Virus record (IMG/VR): IMGVR_UViG_3300021376_000390
Span: 1 to 22,221 of that record
DNA: 22,221 nt
Reading direction: 5' to 3' (one strand)
From: a virus
Shown here: positions 7,744 through 15,398 of the stretch, piece by piece
Layout of the letters: every line of letters starts with the position of its first letter
Numbering within the stretch: the stretch's first letter is position 1
Notes under the pieces: model-generated
Databases searched by the model: none
Told to the model about the DNA's origin: nothing
The model's input: the letters and a program-made list of their open reading frames with translations, nothing else
Made by a program: the position numbers and the translations under genes

Positions 7744-7751
7744 TATTTATA
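7744..7751 (+). promoter_or_regulatory. TATTTATA element upstream of portal gene
   Basis: It lies in the 59-bp gap between terminase and portal, 39 bp (start to start) before the portal ATG, which has its own SD (AGGTGA). The same 8-mer and the same distance are found at 1232. Candidate late promoter. Confidence 0.5.
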
Positions 7752-7782
7752 TTAAGTTTACATTACATAAAATAGGTGACAA

Positions 7783-9648
7783 ATGGCACAAAATAAATCA
7801 TTATTTGATAGACTAAAAACACTTTTTTCTACTAATGTTGTTGTTCGTAATGTTGGTGGTAAAAAATTAAAAGTTGTTGATACTGCTCGCTATCAAGGTG
7901 ATGGAAACCCACACACATCAAAAGTTATTGATAGATATGGCAGATTACATGGAACAAAGGGAACTCCAATATCAGTATACAATCAATACAATTCATTCGC
8001 AGCAACAAAAATAGATCTTTATACTGATTATGAGGCAATGGACACCGATGCCATAATATCATCTGCACTTGACATATATTCTGATGAAAGCACTCTAAAA
8101 AATGATCAAGGTGATGTTCTCACCATAAAAACAGATAATGATAACATTCGTAAAATACTTCGTAATCTTTTTTATGATGTTCTTAATATAGAATATAATC
8201 TTTGGCCGTGGATTCGTAATCTTTGTAAATACGGTGATTTTTATTTGTATATGGATGTAAAAGAAGAACTTGGTGTTACAAATGTTGTTCCGTTTTCACC
8301 ATACGAAATGCAGAGAGAAGAAGGAACTGATCCGGAACATATCTATATGACTAAATTTGTTTATGAAGGTCCTCTCGGTAGGGGTGAATTTCAAAATTAT
8401 GAAATTGCTCATTTTCGTTTACTCGGTGATACTAACTTTTTACCATACGGTAAATCAATGTTGGAAGGTGCTAGAAAATTATACAAACAACTAGTTCTAA
8501 TGGAAGATGCGATGTTGATACATCGTATTATGCGTGCTCCTGAAAAACGTATTTTTAAAGTTGATATTGGTAATATACCACCTGCCGAAGTAGATCAATA
8601 CATGAACAATCTTATGAATAGAATGAAGAAAACTCCACTCGTAAATGAACAAACTGGTGACTATAATCTTCGTTTTAATATGCAAAACCTTTTGGAAGAC
8701 TTTTATCTTCCTGTTCGTGGTGGACAATCTGGTACATCAATAGAAACACTTGCAGGTTTACAATATCAAGCAATTGAAGATATTGAATATCTAAAAAGTA
8801 AAATCTTTGCTGCACTTAAAGTGCCAAAACCGTATTTGGGCTATGATGAAAGTATAGAAGGAAAGGCAACACTTGCCGCTCTTGATATTCGTTTTGCTAG
8901 AACAATAGAAAGAGTGCAAAGAATTGTGGTTTCTGAATTGACAAAGATTGCAATTGTTCATTTGTATGCTCAAGGATATGAAAATGCAGATTTGGTAAAC
9001 TTTGAATTAGGATTAACAGGACCTTCTATCATATATGAACAAGAAAAAGTTGCTCTTATGAAAGAAAAAGTGGACTTGGCGGGAACACTGATAGAAAAGA
9101 AACTATTTTCATTGAAATATATTTATTCAAACATATTCAACCTTTCAGAAGACGAGGCAGAATTTGAAAAGAATGAAGTTCTTGAAGATATTAAACATAT
9201 GTTCCGTCAAAAACAAATTGAAAATGAAGGCAATGATCCTGCGATAACAAAAGAATCGTTTGGAACACCACATGATATTGCAAGTATGCAAGTTCGCGGT
9301 GGTGGTAAAGTAATAAACGATGCCGAAGTTCCAGAAGGTGGTTGGCCTGGAGCTGGTAGACCTGCTAAGAATTTAAGTTATGGAACAGATAACAGTCCAT
9401 TTGGCAGGGATCCTATTGGAAAGAAAGATGTTGGTAATACATTGAAGGTTAATAATTCACCAAAAGTAAATTACAAAGGAAATTCACCGTTATCACTTGA
9501 AAACCGTGATATAGGTAAGTTGATAGATAGTATGTCCGGTATAAAGATTAAAACAAAAAAAATAATATCGGAAAGTCTTAAACCGACTATTAAACACGAA
9601 AATGAATCAAATTTGTTGAATGAGAACAATTTATTAGATGAATTGTAA
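7783..9648 (+). CDS. Portal vertex protein (gp20-like)
   Basis: 621 aa, preceded by AGGTGA. The sequence follows the T4-type portal pattern: an N-terminal wing region (YEAMDTDAIISSALDIYSDE), then YGKSMLEGARKLYKQLVLMED, the conserved RAPEKRIFKVDIGNIPP, and VKVPKPYLGYDE-like text before the crown. It forms the dodecameric ring through which terminase packages DNA and on which prohead assembly starts. The C-terminal 100 residues are Gly/Asn-rich and end in IISESLKP, a possible prohead-protease type site (I-x-E before S at 597/598). It lies between terminase and the core genes, as in T4. Confidence 0.95.
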   Translation: MAQNKSLFDRLKTLFSTNVVVRNVGGKKLKVVDTARYQGDGNPHTSKVIDRYGRLHGTKGTPISVYNQYNSFAATKIDLYTDYEAMDTDAIISSALDIYSDESTLKNDQGDVLTIKTDNDNIRKILRNLFYDVLNIEYNLWPWIRNLCKYGDFYLYMDVKEELGVTNVVPFSPYEMQREEGTDPEHIYMTKFVYEGPLGRGEFQNYEIAHFRLLGDTNFLPYGKSMLEGARKLYKQLVLMEDAMLIHRIMRAPEKRIFKVDIGNIPPAEVDQYMNNLMNRMKKTPLVNEQTGDYNLRFNMQNLLEDFYLPVRGGQSGTSIETLAGLQYQAIEDIEYLKSKIFAALKVPKPYLGYDESIEGKATLAALDIRFARTIERVQRIVVSELTKIAIVHLYAQGYENADLVNFELGLTGPSIIYEQEKVALMKEKVDLAGTLIEKKLFSLKYIYSNIFNLSEDEAEFEKNEVLEDIKHMFRQKQIENEGNDPAITKESFGTPHDIASMQVRGGGKVINDAEVPEGGWPGAGRPAKNLSYGTDNSPFGRDPIGKKDVGNTLKVNNSPKVNYKGNSPLSLENRDIGKLIDSMSGIKIKTKKIISESLKPTIKHENESNLLNENNLLDEL

Positions 9649-9657
9649 AATTGCCTA

Positions 9658-9665
9658 TATTTATT
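9658..9665 (+). promoter_or_regulatory. TATTTATT element after portal gene
   Basis: It lies in the 51-bp gap after the portal, 42 bp before the next ATG, which has AAGGA as SD. Member of the recurrent 8-mer set; candidate late promoter. Confidence 0.45.
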
Positions 9666-9699
9666 CTATGAAAGTGCACATAAACAGGTATAAGGAACA

Positions 9700-10542
9700 A
9701 TGAAGAAAATTAAACATTCTAAATTCAAAAATACTGCAATGCTGTTTGAGTTATTGACTCGTCAAATAACATCAGACATCATTTCCTCCAACGAATCTGT
9801 TGCCATTCAGATTCTCAAAAAATTCTTTAATAAGAACACAGAACTTATTAAGGAATATAAATTGTATAAAACCCTTTGTGATGAAAAATTAAAGTCAGAC
9901 ACGAAGGCAAATATGTTAATAGAGGCAGTATTGAAAGCAAGACGTGGGTTAAACAAACATAAATTACAGAACGAAAAGTATGAATTGATAAAATCAATCA
10001 AAGAAAACTTTGATATTGATACATTTTTTCAAACAAAAGTTCAAAACTATAAAATACTTGCGTCAGTATACAAGGTTTTTGAATATAATGAGTTGGATAA
10101 CCCAATTGAAATTACAAAGTCTCGTATAACAATACTTGAAAGTATAACATCAAAACCAAATACATCCGTGATAACAGAAGATTTTGCTATTACACAAGAA
10201 TCAAAAGAAGTTCGTTTGATGGCTTACAAGTATCTTGTTGAAAAATTTAATGCAAAATATAACAATTTAACCGAGTCACAAAAGGTATTGTTAAGAGAAT
10301 ACATAGAAAATGTTAGTAATACAAATAACTTAAAGTCTCTTGTTCAAACAGAAGCGGTAACTATAAAAAGATTGTTTACAAAAAATATGCATAGGGTAAA
10401 AGACAAATCCCTAAAAATAAAATTACAAGAAGTTGCAGGACTTTTGGATGAATATGAAACAATAAAGAAAGTAGAAGAAAATCATATATCTGCTCTACTT
10501 CGTTATTACAGTTTAATAGACGATTTATCATGGAGTAAATAA
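9700..10542 (+). CDS. 280-aa helical protein in the portal-protease interval
   Basis: The ATG is preceded by AAGGA. The protein begins MKKIKHSKFKNTAMLFELLT and is predicted to be almost entirely helical, rich in Lys, Glu, Ile and Leu, with no TM segment and no recognised catalytic motif. Its position, directly after the portal and before the protease, is where T4 carries the small prohead core genes 67 and 68, but it is much longer and I do not see homology to either. The next gene overlaps its stop (TAATG). Probably a head-assembly or packaged protein by context; no family is recognised. Confidence 0.7.
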   Translation: MKKIKHSKFKNTAMLFELLTRQITSDIISSNESVAIQILKKFFNKNTELIKEYKLYKTLCDEKLKSDTKANMLIEAVLKARRGLNKHKLQNEKYELIKSIKENFDIDTFFQTKVQNYKILASVYKVFEYNELDNPIEITKSRITILESITSKPNTSVITEDFAITQESKEVRLMAYKYLVEKFNAKYNNLTESQKVLLREYIENVSNTNNLKSLVQTEAVTIKRLFTKNMHRVKDKSLKIKLQEVAGLLDEYETIKKVEENHISALLRYYSLIDDLSWSK

Positions 10543-10859
10543 TGTCAGTCAATGAAATACACCCATATAATTTTCCTGCATCACAGGCAAATGAATTTGA
10601 AAGAAAGGGGCATCCTGGAAAATTCTTAAAATCAATAACATGCACATCTGGAACAACTACATTCACCGGTTCAAACTATGGTCAAGGTGGTTTAATTGTT
10701 CCTGCAGGCGCTAGTGGAACTGCATATTTTTCTGCAGGTGGTAGTATTCCGTTATCTGATTTATCTGGAGCACAACGTATATTTGAATTTGCATTAAATT
10801 CTGTTACAGTAGATTCTGGAACAGTTTATGCTTTAATAAAAAATCAACTTGTTAGGTAA
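10542..10859 (+). CDS. 105-aa beta-rich hypothetical head-region protein
   Basis: The ATG overlaps the previous stop (TAATG). The sequence is Gly/Ser/Thr-rich with alternating polar and hydrophobic residues (for example TTTFTGSNYGQGGLIVPAG), as in small beta-sandwich phage structural proteins. No recognised family. Position and composition fit a head decoration or minor structural protein, at low certainty. Confidence 0.65.
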   Translation: MSVNEIHPYNFPASQANEFERKGHPGKFLKSITCTSGTTTFTGSNYGQGGLIVPAGASGTAYFSAGGSIPLSDLSGAQRIFEFALNSVTVDSGTVYALIKNQLVR

Positions 10860-10867
10860 TGTAATAT

Positions 10868-11371
10868 ATGAATGTTGAATCTTTCATAACAAAATTAAAA
10901 GAAACAGAAGAATATCGTCAGTTTGCTGAAGAATTATCACTCGATGAAATGAGCACAACTGCTGGTGTTCCCGGATACCAAACGCCAAATGCTTTTGCTA
11001 AGAGTGAAGAAGATTTTGAAGAACACAACAAAGAAACTGCAGAAGTTTATGGATATAAACTTGTTCCTAAAACAAAAAAGAAAAATTATGAATCAACCTA
11101 CAAACAGGCAATGGGTTTAATTTCGGAAGGAACATATAAAGATTTTAGAACGGATGAAACAAGAAGTTCAAACAGAAAAATAAATGATTCGATTAAGAAT
11201 ATAAACAGAACAATCTACGAAGTAGAAAGAGTTGTTGAACATGCATTGAGATTAAAAACAGAAATGAATGTTGATCAAAGAACTCTTTGGGGTGAATCAA
11301 TGACTAGATTGAGAAAAATATCCGAAAGAATAAACAGAATTACAAAAAAAATTAACGAATTAGGTGCATAA
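10868..11371 (+). CDS. Prohead-core-region protein with MSTTAGVPGYQTPNAF motif
   Basis: 167 aa. An N-terminal helix (MNVESFITKLKETEEYRQF) is followed by the motif MSTTAGVPGYQTPNAF, which is shared with small head-cluster proteins in related T4-like phages. After a Lys-rich linker come LISEG (a possible I-x-E/G protease site) and a C-terminal helical bundle (NRTIYEVERVVEHALRLK to the end). The helical tail resembles in style that of the 12048 gene. It lies directly before the prohead protease, where T4 has gp68. A prohead core or internal head role is the best contextual guess. Confidence 0.7.
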   Translation: MNVESFITKLKETEEYRQFAEELSLDEMSTTAGVPGYQTPNAFAKSEEDFEEHNKETAEVYGYKLVPKTKKKNYESTYKQAMGLISEGTYKDFRTDETRSSNRKINDSIKNINRTIYEVERVVEHALRLKTEMNVDQRTLWGESMTRLRKISERINRITKKINELGA

Positions 11372-11373
11372 AA

Positions 11374-12045
11374 ATGAAACAACTACTCGTAGATACTATA
11401 CTTTTTAATGTAACCCCAAAAATGATTACCGAATCTGAAAAGAAAAATGGTGGCAAAGTTATAGTTTCCGGAGTATTACAAAGAGCTGAAGCAAAAAATC
11501 AAAATGGTAGAGTATATCCCAAAAAGATTTTAATGCGTGAAGTTAAGAAGTATGCCGAAAATCAAATAAAAGAAAATCGTGCTCTCGGTGAACTTGACCA
11601 TCCAGATTCATCCATAATCAATCTTCGTAATGTTTCACATAATGTTCTTGGTGTACATTGGAAAGATAATGATGTAGTTGGCACAGTTGAGATACTACCA
11701 ACACCATCCGGAAATATACTAAAACAACTTCTTGGTGCAGGTATTCGTCTTGGAATATCATCAAGAGGGTTAGGTTCTGTTGAAGAAATAAGTGAAAGCA
11801 CAGTTGAAGTTCAAGATGATTTTGAATTGATTGGTTGGGATTTTGTTTCAAATCCATCAACTCATGGTGCATTTATGTATCCACAAGGAATGAAAGAAGG
11901 TTTACATGAAGAATTGATTACAGAAGGTATATCAACTTCAACAATCGCAAAAATAGATCCTAAAATAAATCGCATCCATAATAATATAACAAACATTATT
12001 TGTGAAATTGGTAATGTTTGTGAATGCATATTTGATGGGAGATAA
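11374..12045 (+). CDS. Prohead maturation serine protease (gp21-like)
   Basis: 223 aa, 2 nt after the previous gene, with AGGTG upstream. It shows the herpesvirus-assemblin/T4 gp21 fold pattern: NGRVYPKKIL near the N-terminus, catalytic His76 in LGELDHPDSS, catalytic Ser in GISSRGLGSV (Ser129 or Ser130), and the D-F-x-L-x-x-W-D-F-V-S-x-P-S segment (149-162). The enzyme sits inside the prohead, removes the scaffold and trims capsid proteins after Glu in (L/I)-x-E sites. Its own C-terminal extension contains LITEG, a possible self-cleavage site. It has the normal family size and position upstream of scaffold and capsid. Confidence 0.92.
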   Translation: MKQLLVDTILFNVTPKMITESEKKNGGKVIVSGVLQRAEAKNQNGRVYPKKILMREVKKYAENQIKENRALGELDHPDSSIINLRNVSHNVLGVHWKDNDVVGTVEILPTPSGNILKQLLGAGIRLGISSRGLGSVEEISESTVEVQDDFELIGWDFVSNPSTHGAFMYPQGMKEGLHEELITEGISTSTIAKIDPKINRIHNNITNIICEIGNVCECIFDGR

Positions 12046-12047
12046 CG

Positions 12048-12644
12048 ATGCCGGCATTATCACAACAGCAACAGAAGTTAATGGGGCTTGCACTTGCTTA
12101 CAAAAGAGGTAAAGTTGCTTCAAGTGATGTTAGTAAATCTGTAAAGGATTTGGCGTCATCAATGTCTGAAAAAGAATTAGAAAAATATGCTGGAACATCA
12201 CATAAAGGTCTTCCTAAAAAAGTTGGTGAAACAAAAACATCAATGACAAGAGAAGAAATAAATAAACTTGTTTCGGATGCTGTTCAAGAAGTAATGAACG
12301 AAAAATTTAGTACAAAAGTTCTTACATCTGAACAAAAACAACAATATATTGAGGCAATTTCAAAATACAATCAATACAGAGAGGTAGTTCATCGTTCAAA
12401 GGCACTACCAGAAATAGTTTCTGAAATAAAAAGACTTGTTGAATTTGCAAGTAAAAACATGGTTGAGGAGTCTGGCGATTGGTTTGAAGGTGTATCACAT
12501 AGAAGAAACTCAAAAAGATTGAGAGAATCTGTAAATGAATTTCAAAAAATATCGGAAAAAATTGTTAAATTACAAAGAATCCTGGAGTCTATCTACGAGA
12601 ACATAGGTAAACAACTCGGAACATTTTACGAAATAAAAAAATAA
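12048..12644 (+). CDS. DUF3008-type protein with helical C-terminal domain
   Basis: 198 aa, with a strong SD (GGGAGA). Residues 1-58 match the widespread phage motif family I know as DUF3008: MPALSQQQQKLMGLALAYKR, a Ser/Lys-rich spacer, then SMSEKELEKYAGTSHKGLP. A central helix (MTREEINKLVSDAVQEVMNE) and a C-terminal coiled region (from about 100) follow; the latter includes ESGDWFEGVSHRRN and several (L/I/V)-x-E-S sites. No function is established. Placement between protease and scaffold suggests an internal head or core component. Confidence 0.75.
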   Translation: MPALSQQQQKLMGLALAYKRGKVASSDVSKSVKDLASSMSEKELEKYAGTSHKGLPKKVGETKTSMTREEINKLVSDAVQEVMNEKFSTKVLTSEQKQQYIEAISKYNQYREVVHRSKALPEIVSEIKRLVEFASKNMVEESGDWFEGVSHRRNSKRLRESVNEFQKISEKIVKLQRILESIYENIGKQLGTFYEIKK

Positions 12645-12657
12645 AGGAAAAATGGTT

Positions 12658-12885
12658 ATGTCAGACAGAGTTTATACCAGTTCAAAACCTGCTCATGTTA
12701 AAGTTAAGGCAGGTGGAATGAATGTAGATACAATGATTAAGGTATTTAAACGTAAGGTAAAAGAAGCCGGTATTCTTGAAGAATATAAAAATCGCATGGA
12801 ATACATTAAACCATCAAAAAGAAAATCTGAAAAAAGAAATGCTGCTGTAAGAAGACAGAGAAAACTCGATTCAGAAAACATTTAA
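12658..12885 (+). CDS. rpsU: Ribosomal protein bS21 homologue (phage-encoded)
   Basis: 75 aa from the ATG at 12658, or 77 from the ATG at 12652. The SD (AAAGGAAA) is 9 nt from the second ATG and only 3 nt from the first, so I favour 12658. The body matches bS21: VKVKAGGMNVDTMIKVFKRK, then VKEAGILEEYKNRMEYIKPS, then a basic tail KRKSEKRNAAVRRQRK. bS21 sits on the 30S platform by the anti-SD region of 16S rRNA and assists initiation. bS21 homologues are known from many aquatic phages and are thought to exchange into host ribosomes. It is unusual that it lies within the head operon, immediately before the ART gene. Confidence 0.88.
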   Translation: MSDRVYTSSKPAHVKVKAGGMNVDTMIKVFKRKVKEAGILEEYKNRMEYIKPSKRKSEKRNAAVRRQRKLDSENI

Positions 12886-12895
12886 TGGAGATAAA

Positions 12896-14083
12896 ATGAC
12901 CTTTGCTAGTATTGAAAAACTAATCCGTGAGGAAACACGGAAAGTTATTGAAAACCTGGAAAGGTCTTTTTCGTTATCAGAAGAAGACGAAAAACCTGCA
13001 AGCGAAGATCCTGAAAAAATGCTTGTTGTTAATAAAGAAAGTGGAAAGTCGTATTACATAAGTAAAAAAAGTTTTGATCCAGCAAAACATCAAAAATCTG
13101 CTCCAAAAGAAACTACAAAAGAAGAAGAAGAAACTTCTTCAGAAGAAACACCAACTGATTCTGAAGAAGAAATTAAAACCGATGATTCAAAAAAAGAAGA
13201 TTCTGCAACTTCTGATGAAGAAAAACCAAAAGGTGATGCGGGTGATAAAGCAGAAAAAAAACCAGAACAAAAACCAAAAGAACCAAATGAAGAAAAAACT
13301 GGATTAAAAACTGTTGGTTTTTTGAATAAAGTTGATGCAGAAAAATTAGATACCAAAACAGACAATCTATATCCAAAAACACGTGAACAACTGTTGGAAT
13401 ATGATTATGAAGATATAATTGATATGTATGATTTAAGATTTGATGAAGATGGGGTAAATTTTAAAAAGTTATACAAACGAGCAGAAATGATTGCAGTATC
13501 AAAGTATTCTTTAATAACACCAAAATCAATAGATAAAGAAACTCTAATGGCATTGGGTTATTATTATTTGAACACTGAAAGAATAATTAACATATTGAGA
13601 TTTGCTAAACCAAGTTTAACAAAACCTGAAATACAAAAACAATTAAAGTTAGGTAAACCAAAAGAAGGCGATAAAAGGGAAAAACAATATAAAAGTGCAA
13701 TGAATGCATTTACTATTCGTGAAATGGACTATGCATTTGACGAACAATTACAAAAATTAGAATATAATATAGTTTCATATCGTTCCGTAGAAAATGAAAA
13801 AGTATTACAAATGTTTATTGATGCAGGACAATGGGTAGATAAATCATTTGTAACAACATCATTAAATCCTTTAATTACAGAAGGAACTGGAAAAAAGAGA
13901 TTGCCATTATTTGAATTTTTAATTCCTGCTGGAACTTCTATACTAACATTACCATGTCACTCAAATGATTATTGTCACGAAACAGAGGTAACACTTCCAA
14001 GAAATTGTAGATATACTATACAAGGATTTAACGATACGAGAAATATTTACAAGATATTAGTGGAGCAAAACTATGGCCGATGA
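12896..14083 (+). CDS. ADP-ribosyltransferase with acidic N-terminal extension (Alt-like candidate)
   Basis: 395 aa, with GGAG 5 nt before the ATG. Residues 1-70 include a short helix (IEKLIREETRKVIENL) and a phage module LVVNKESGKSYYISKKSFDP. Residues 70-135 are a low-complexity Glu/Lys/Ser/Thr tract. Residues 275-395 carry an R-S-E class ART domain: Arg296 in VSYRSVENE, T-T-S at 320-322 in FVTTSLNP, a strand FEFLIPAGTSILTLP, and the ExE pair E362/E364 in HETEVTLPRN. Such enzymes transfer ADP-ribose from NAD+ to protein. Its place between protease and scaffold, plus (L/I)-x-E sites, suggests a protein packaged in the head and injected, as T4 Alt is; the target is unknown. Confidence 0.82.
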   Translation: MTFASIEKLIREETRKVIENLERSFSLSEEDEKPASEDPEKMLVVNKESGKSYYISKKSFDPAKHQKSAPKETTKEEEETSSEETPTDSEEEIKTDDSKKEDSATSDEEKPKGDAGDKAEKKPEQKPKEPNEEKTGLKTVGFLNKVDAEKLDTKTDNLYPKTREQLLEYDYEDIIDMYDLRFDEDGVNFKKLYKRAEMIAVSKYSLITPKSIDKETLMALGYYYLNTERIINILRFAKPSLTKPEIQKQLKLGKPKEGDKREKQYKSAMNAFTIREMDYAFDEQLQKLEYNIVSYRSVENEKVLQMFIDAGQWVDKSFVTTSLNPLITEGTGKKRLPLFEFLIPAGTSILTLPCHSNDYCHETEVTLPRNCRYTIQGFNDTRNIYKILVEQNYGR

Positions 14084-14201
14084 AAAGAAAATAGATACAA
14101 AAGACCGAAATAAGAGATACATCTATACAGAAAATGATGCAAAATCAATCTTTCAGTATGATCCTACAAAAAAACCTATCGAAAAAATAGAAAAAAAATA
14201 A
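14073..14201 (+). CDS. 42-aa charged hypothetical protein overlapping ART 3' end
   Basis: The ATG at 14073 lies in the +1 frame relative to the ART gene, overlapping its last 11 bp, and has GGAG at 14062-14065 with 7-nt spacing. The product begins MADEKKIDTKDRNKRYIYTE and ends at TAA 14199-14201. It is Lys/Glu-rich with a small aromatic core (RYIYTENDAKSIFQYDP). The good SD and coupled overlap support expression. No family is recognised. Confidence 0.6.
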   Translation: MADEKKIDTKDRNKRYIYTENDAKSIFQYDPTKKPIEKIEKK

Positions 14202-14228
14202 CTTTCCTTATACTTATACTTACATAAT

Positions 14229-14247
14229 ACTCTATTCGTTATAGAGT
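14229..14247 (+). promoter_or_regulatory. Hairpin ACTCTAT/ATAGAGT ahead of scaffold gene
   Basis: A perfect 7-bp inverted repeat with a 5-nt loop (TCGTT), followed after CCGATATTA by a run of six T. It may be a weak or partial terminator separating the ART segment from the scaffold-capsid segment, or an mRNA processing or stability element. Confidence 0.45.
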
Positions 14248-14269
14248 CCGATATTATTTTTTATTGCAA

Positions 14270-14291
14270 TTAGTGTTTCAAATAACACTAA
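14270..14291 (+). promoter_or_regulatory. Hairpin TTAGTGTT/AACACTAA in the scaffold leader
   Basis: A perfect 8-bp stem with a 6-nt loop (TCAAAT), ending 8 nt before the scaffold SD (GGAG at 14300-14303). There is no T-run, so it is not a terminator. A 5' mRNA stabiliser or a translational control element for the abundant scaffold and capsid proteins is plausible. Confidence 0.45.
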
Positions 14292-14309
14292 AAATAGTTG
14301 GAGATTTTT

Positions 14310-15380
14310 ATGAATGATTTATTGAAAGAAGCTATTGCAGATGCAAAAGCCGTTAAGGAAGTAGCATTAGCAAACGCTAAATTGGCATTGGAAGAAGCAT
14401 TCACTCCGCGTTTGCAGTCTATGCTTTCCAAAAAGTTGGCAGAGGAGGCAGAAGCCGAAGAGCCAGTTGAGGAAGGTGAGGGTGAAGAAGAAGCACCCGT
14501 AGAAGAATACGGATTTTATAGCGAAGGTGATGATGAAGAACCTGCTATGGAAGAAGGTGAAGGCGAAGAAGAAAAGGTTGAAGAAGCCGAAGAAGAAGAA
14601 AAGGTTGAAGAAGCTGAAGGTGAAGAAGAAGAAAAAGTTGAAGAAGGTGAAGATGAAGAAGAACCAATGGATGAAGAATTGATGGAGATTATTCGTCAAT
14701 TAGAAGAAGACATTGATTCATCCGAAATCGGTGGCGGTGACAACAAGAAACCTTCCGCAGTTGCATCTGATGACAGCACAGAAGATAAGGGTGAAAAACT
14801 TGTTCAACTTGTTGAAGAAGAAGATGAAGATTCCGAAGAAGTTGCTGAAATCAAAGAAATTCTCCGTGCTCTTCGTGAAGAAGAAGAAGGTGAAAAGGCA
14901 GAAGAAAAAGTTGAAGAAGGTGAAGATGAAGAAGAAGTAGACATCAAAGAAGTTCTCCGTGCTCTTCGTGAAGAAGAAGACGAAGAAAAAGTTGAAGAAG
15001 CTGAAGAAGAAAAGGAAAAGGAAGTGGCAGAAGCAAAACTTCGTGAAGCTTATGCTGTAATTTCTTTCTTGCGTTCTAAAATCAATGAAGTCAATCTTTT
15101 GAACTCAAAATTGCTCTTCTCTAACAAGTTATTCCGCAAGCATTCACTTAACGAAAAACAAAAAATGACTGTTATCGAAAACTTTGATCGTGCATCAAGT
15201 CTTCGTGAAGTCAAATTGGTCTATGCTACACTTTGCGAATCGCTTAGAACAACAAAGGTTAAACAAATTAAAGAATCCTTTGCATCTAAACCAACCGCAA
15301 GCACACGCCCATCTAAACCAATCTTGAATGAAGGTGATGATATGGCAAATCGTTTACGTAAATTAGCAGGTTTGAAATAA
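14310..15380 (+). CDS. Prohead scaffold protein (gp22-like)
   Basis: 356 aa. I start it at ATG 14310 because GGAG (14300-14303) sits 6 nt upstream; an in-frame TTG at 14298 precedes the SD and is unlikely. The N-terminal helix MNDLLKEAIADAKAVKEVAL and the LALEEAFTPRLQSML segment are typical of gp22-like scaffolds in large T4-type phages. Residues about 46-240 are extremely Glu-rich with internal repeats. The C-terminal helical domain (EVNLLNSKLLFSNKLFRKHS and SLREVKLVYATLCESLR) is the conserved part. It forms the inner core around which the capsid assembles and is later degraded by the gp21-like protease; the (L/I)-x-E sites (for example ILNEG) fit this. It lies 18 bp before the capsid gene. 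Confidence 0.88.
   Translation: MNDLLKEAIADAKAVKEVALANAKLALEEAFTPRLQSMLSKKLAEEAEAEEPVEEGEGEEEAPVEEYGFYSEGDDEEPAMEEGEGEEEKVEEAEEEEKVEEAEGEEEEKVEEGEDEEEPMDEELMEIIRQLEEDIDSSEIGGGDNKKPSAVASDDSTEDKGEKLVQLVEEEDEDSEEVAEIKEILRALREEEEGEKAEEKVEEGEDEEEVDIKEVLRALREEEDEEKVEEAEEEKEKEVAEAKLREAYAVISFLRSKINEVNLLNSKLLFSNKLFRKHSLNEKQKMTVIENFDRASSLREVKLVYATLCESLRTTKVKQIKESFASKPTASTRPSKPILNEGDDMANRLRKLAGLK
14847..14981 (+). repeat. Imperfect duplication inside scaffold gene
   Basis: Two nearly identical segments, at 14847-14888 and 14940-14981, encode EIKEILRALREEEE and DIKEVLRALREEED, 93 bp apart. Between and around them are short Glu-rich repeats of the KVEEGEDEEE and KVEEAEEE type. A more diverged relative (MEIIRQLEED) lies earlier, near 14683. 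Internal duplication has lengthened the acidic region. Confidence 0.7.
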
Positions 15381-15398
15381 TTTTTTAAGGAAAAAACA

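Noticed and set aside
1232-7751. Perfect T4 late promoter TATAAATA on the minus strand at 1232 and 7744
   Set aside because: There is no minus-strand gene to drive; five of the seven sites read AATAAATA on that strand; and all sites precede plus-strand genes. Minus-strand orientation remains possible but is less likely.
13074-13365. Lys-rich and Ser/Phe-rich open frames on both strands within the ART gene's acidic tract
   Set aside because: They are low-complexity shadows of the GAA/AAA-rich codons, with no SD and no recognisable protein.
14367-14940. Phe-rich minus-strand and Lys-rich plus-strand frames in the scaffold gene
   Set aside because: They are shadows of the Glu-rich repeats; the gp22-like frame explains the region fully.
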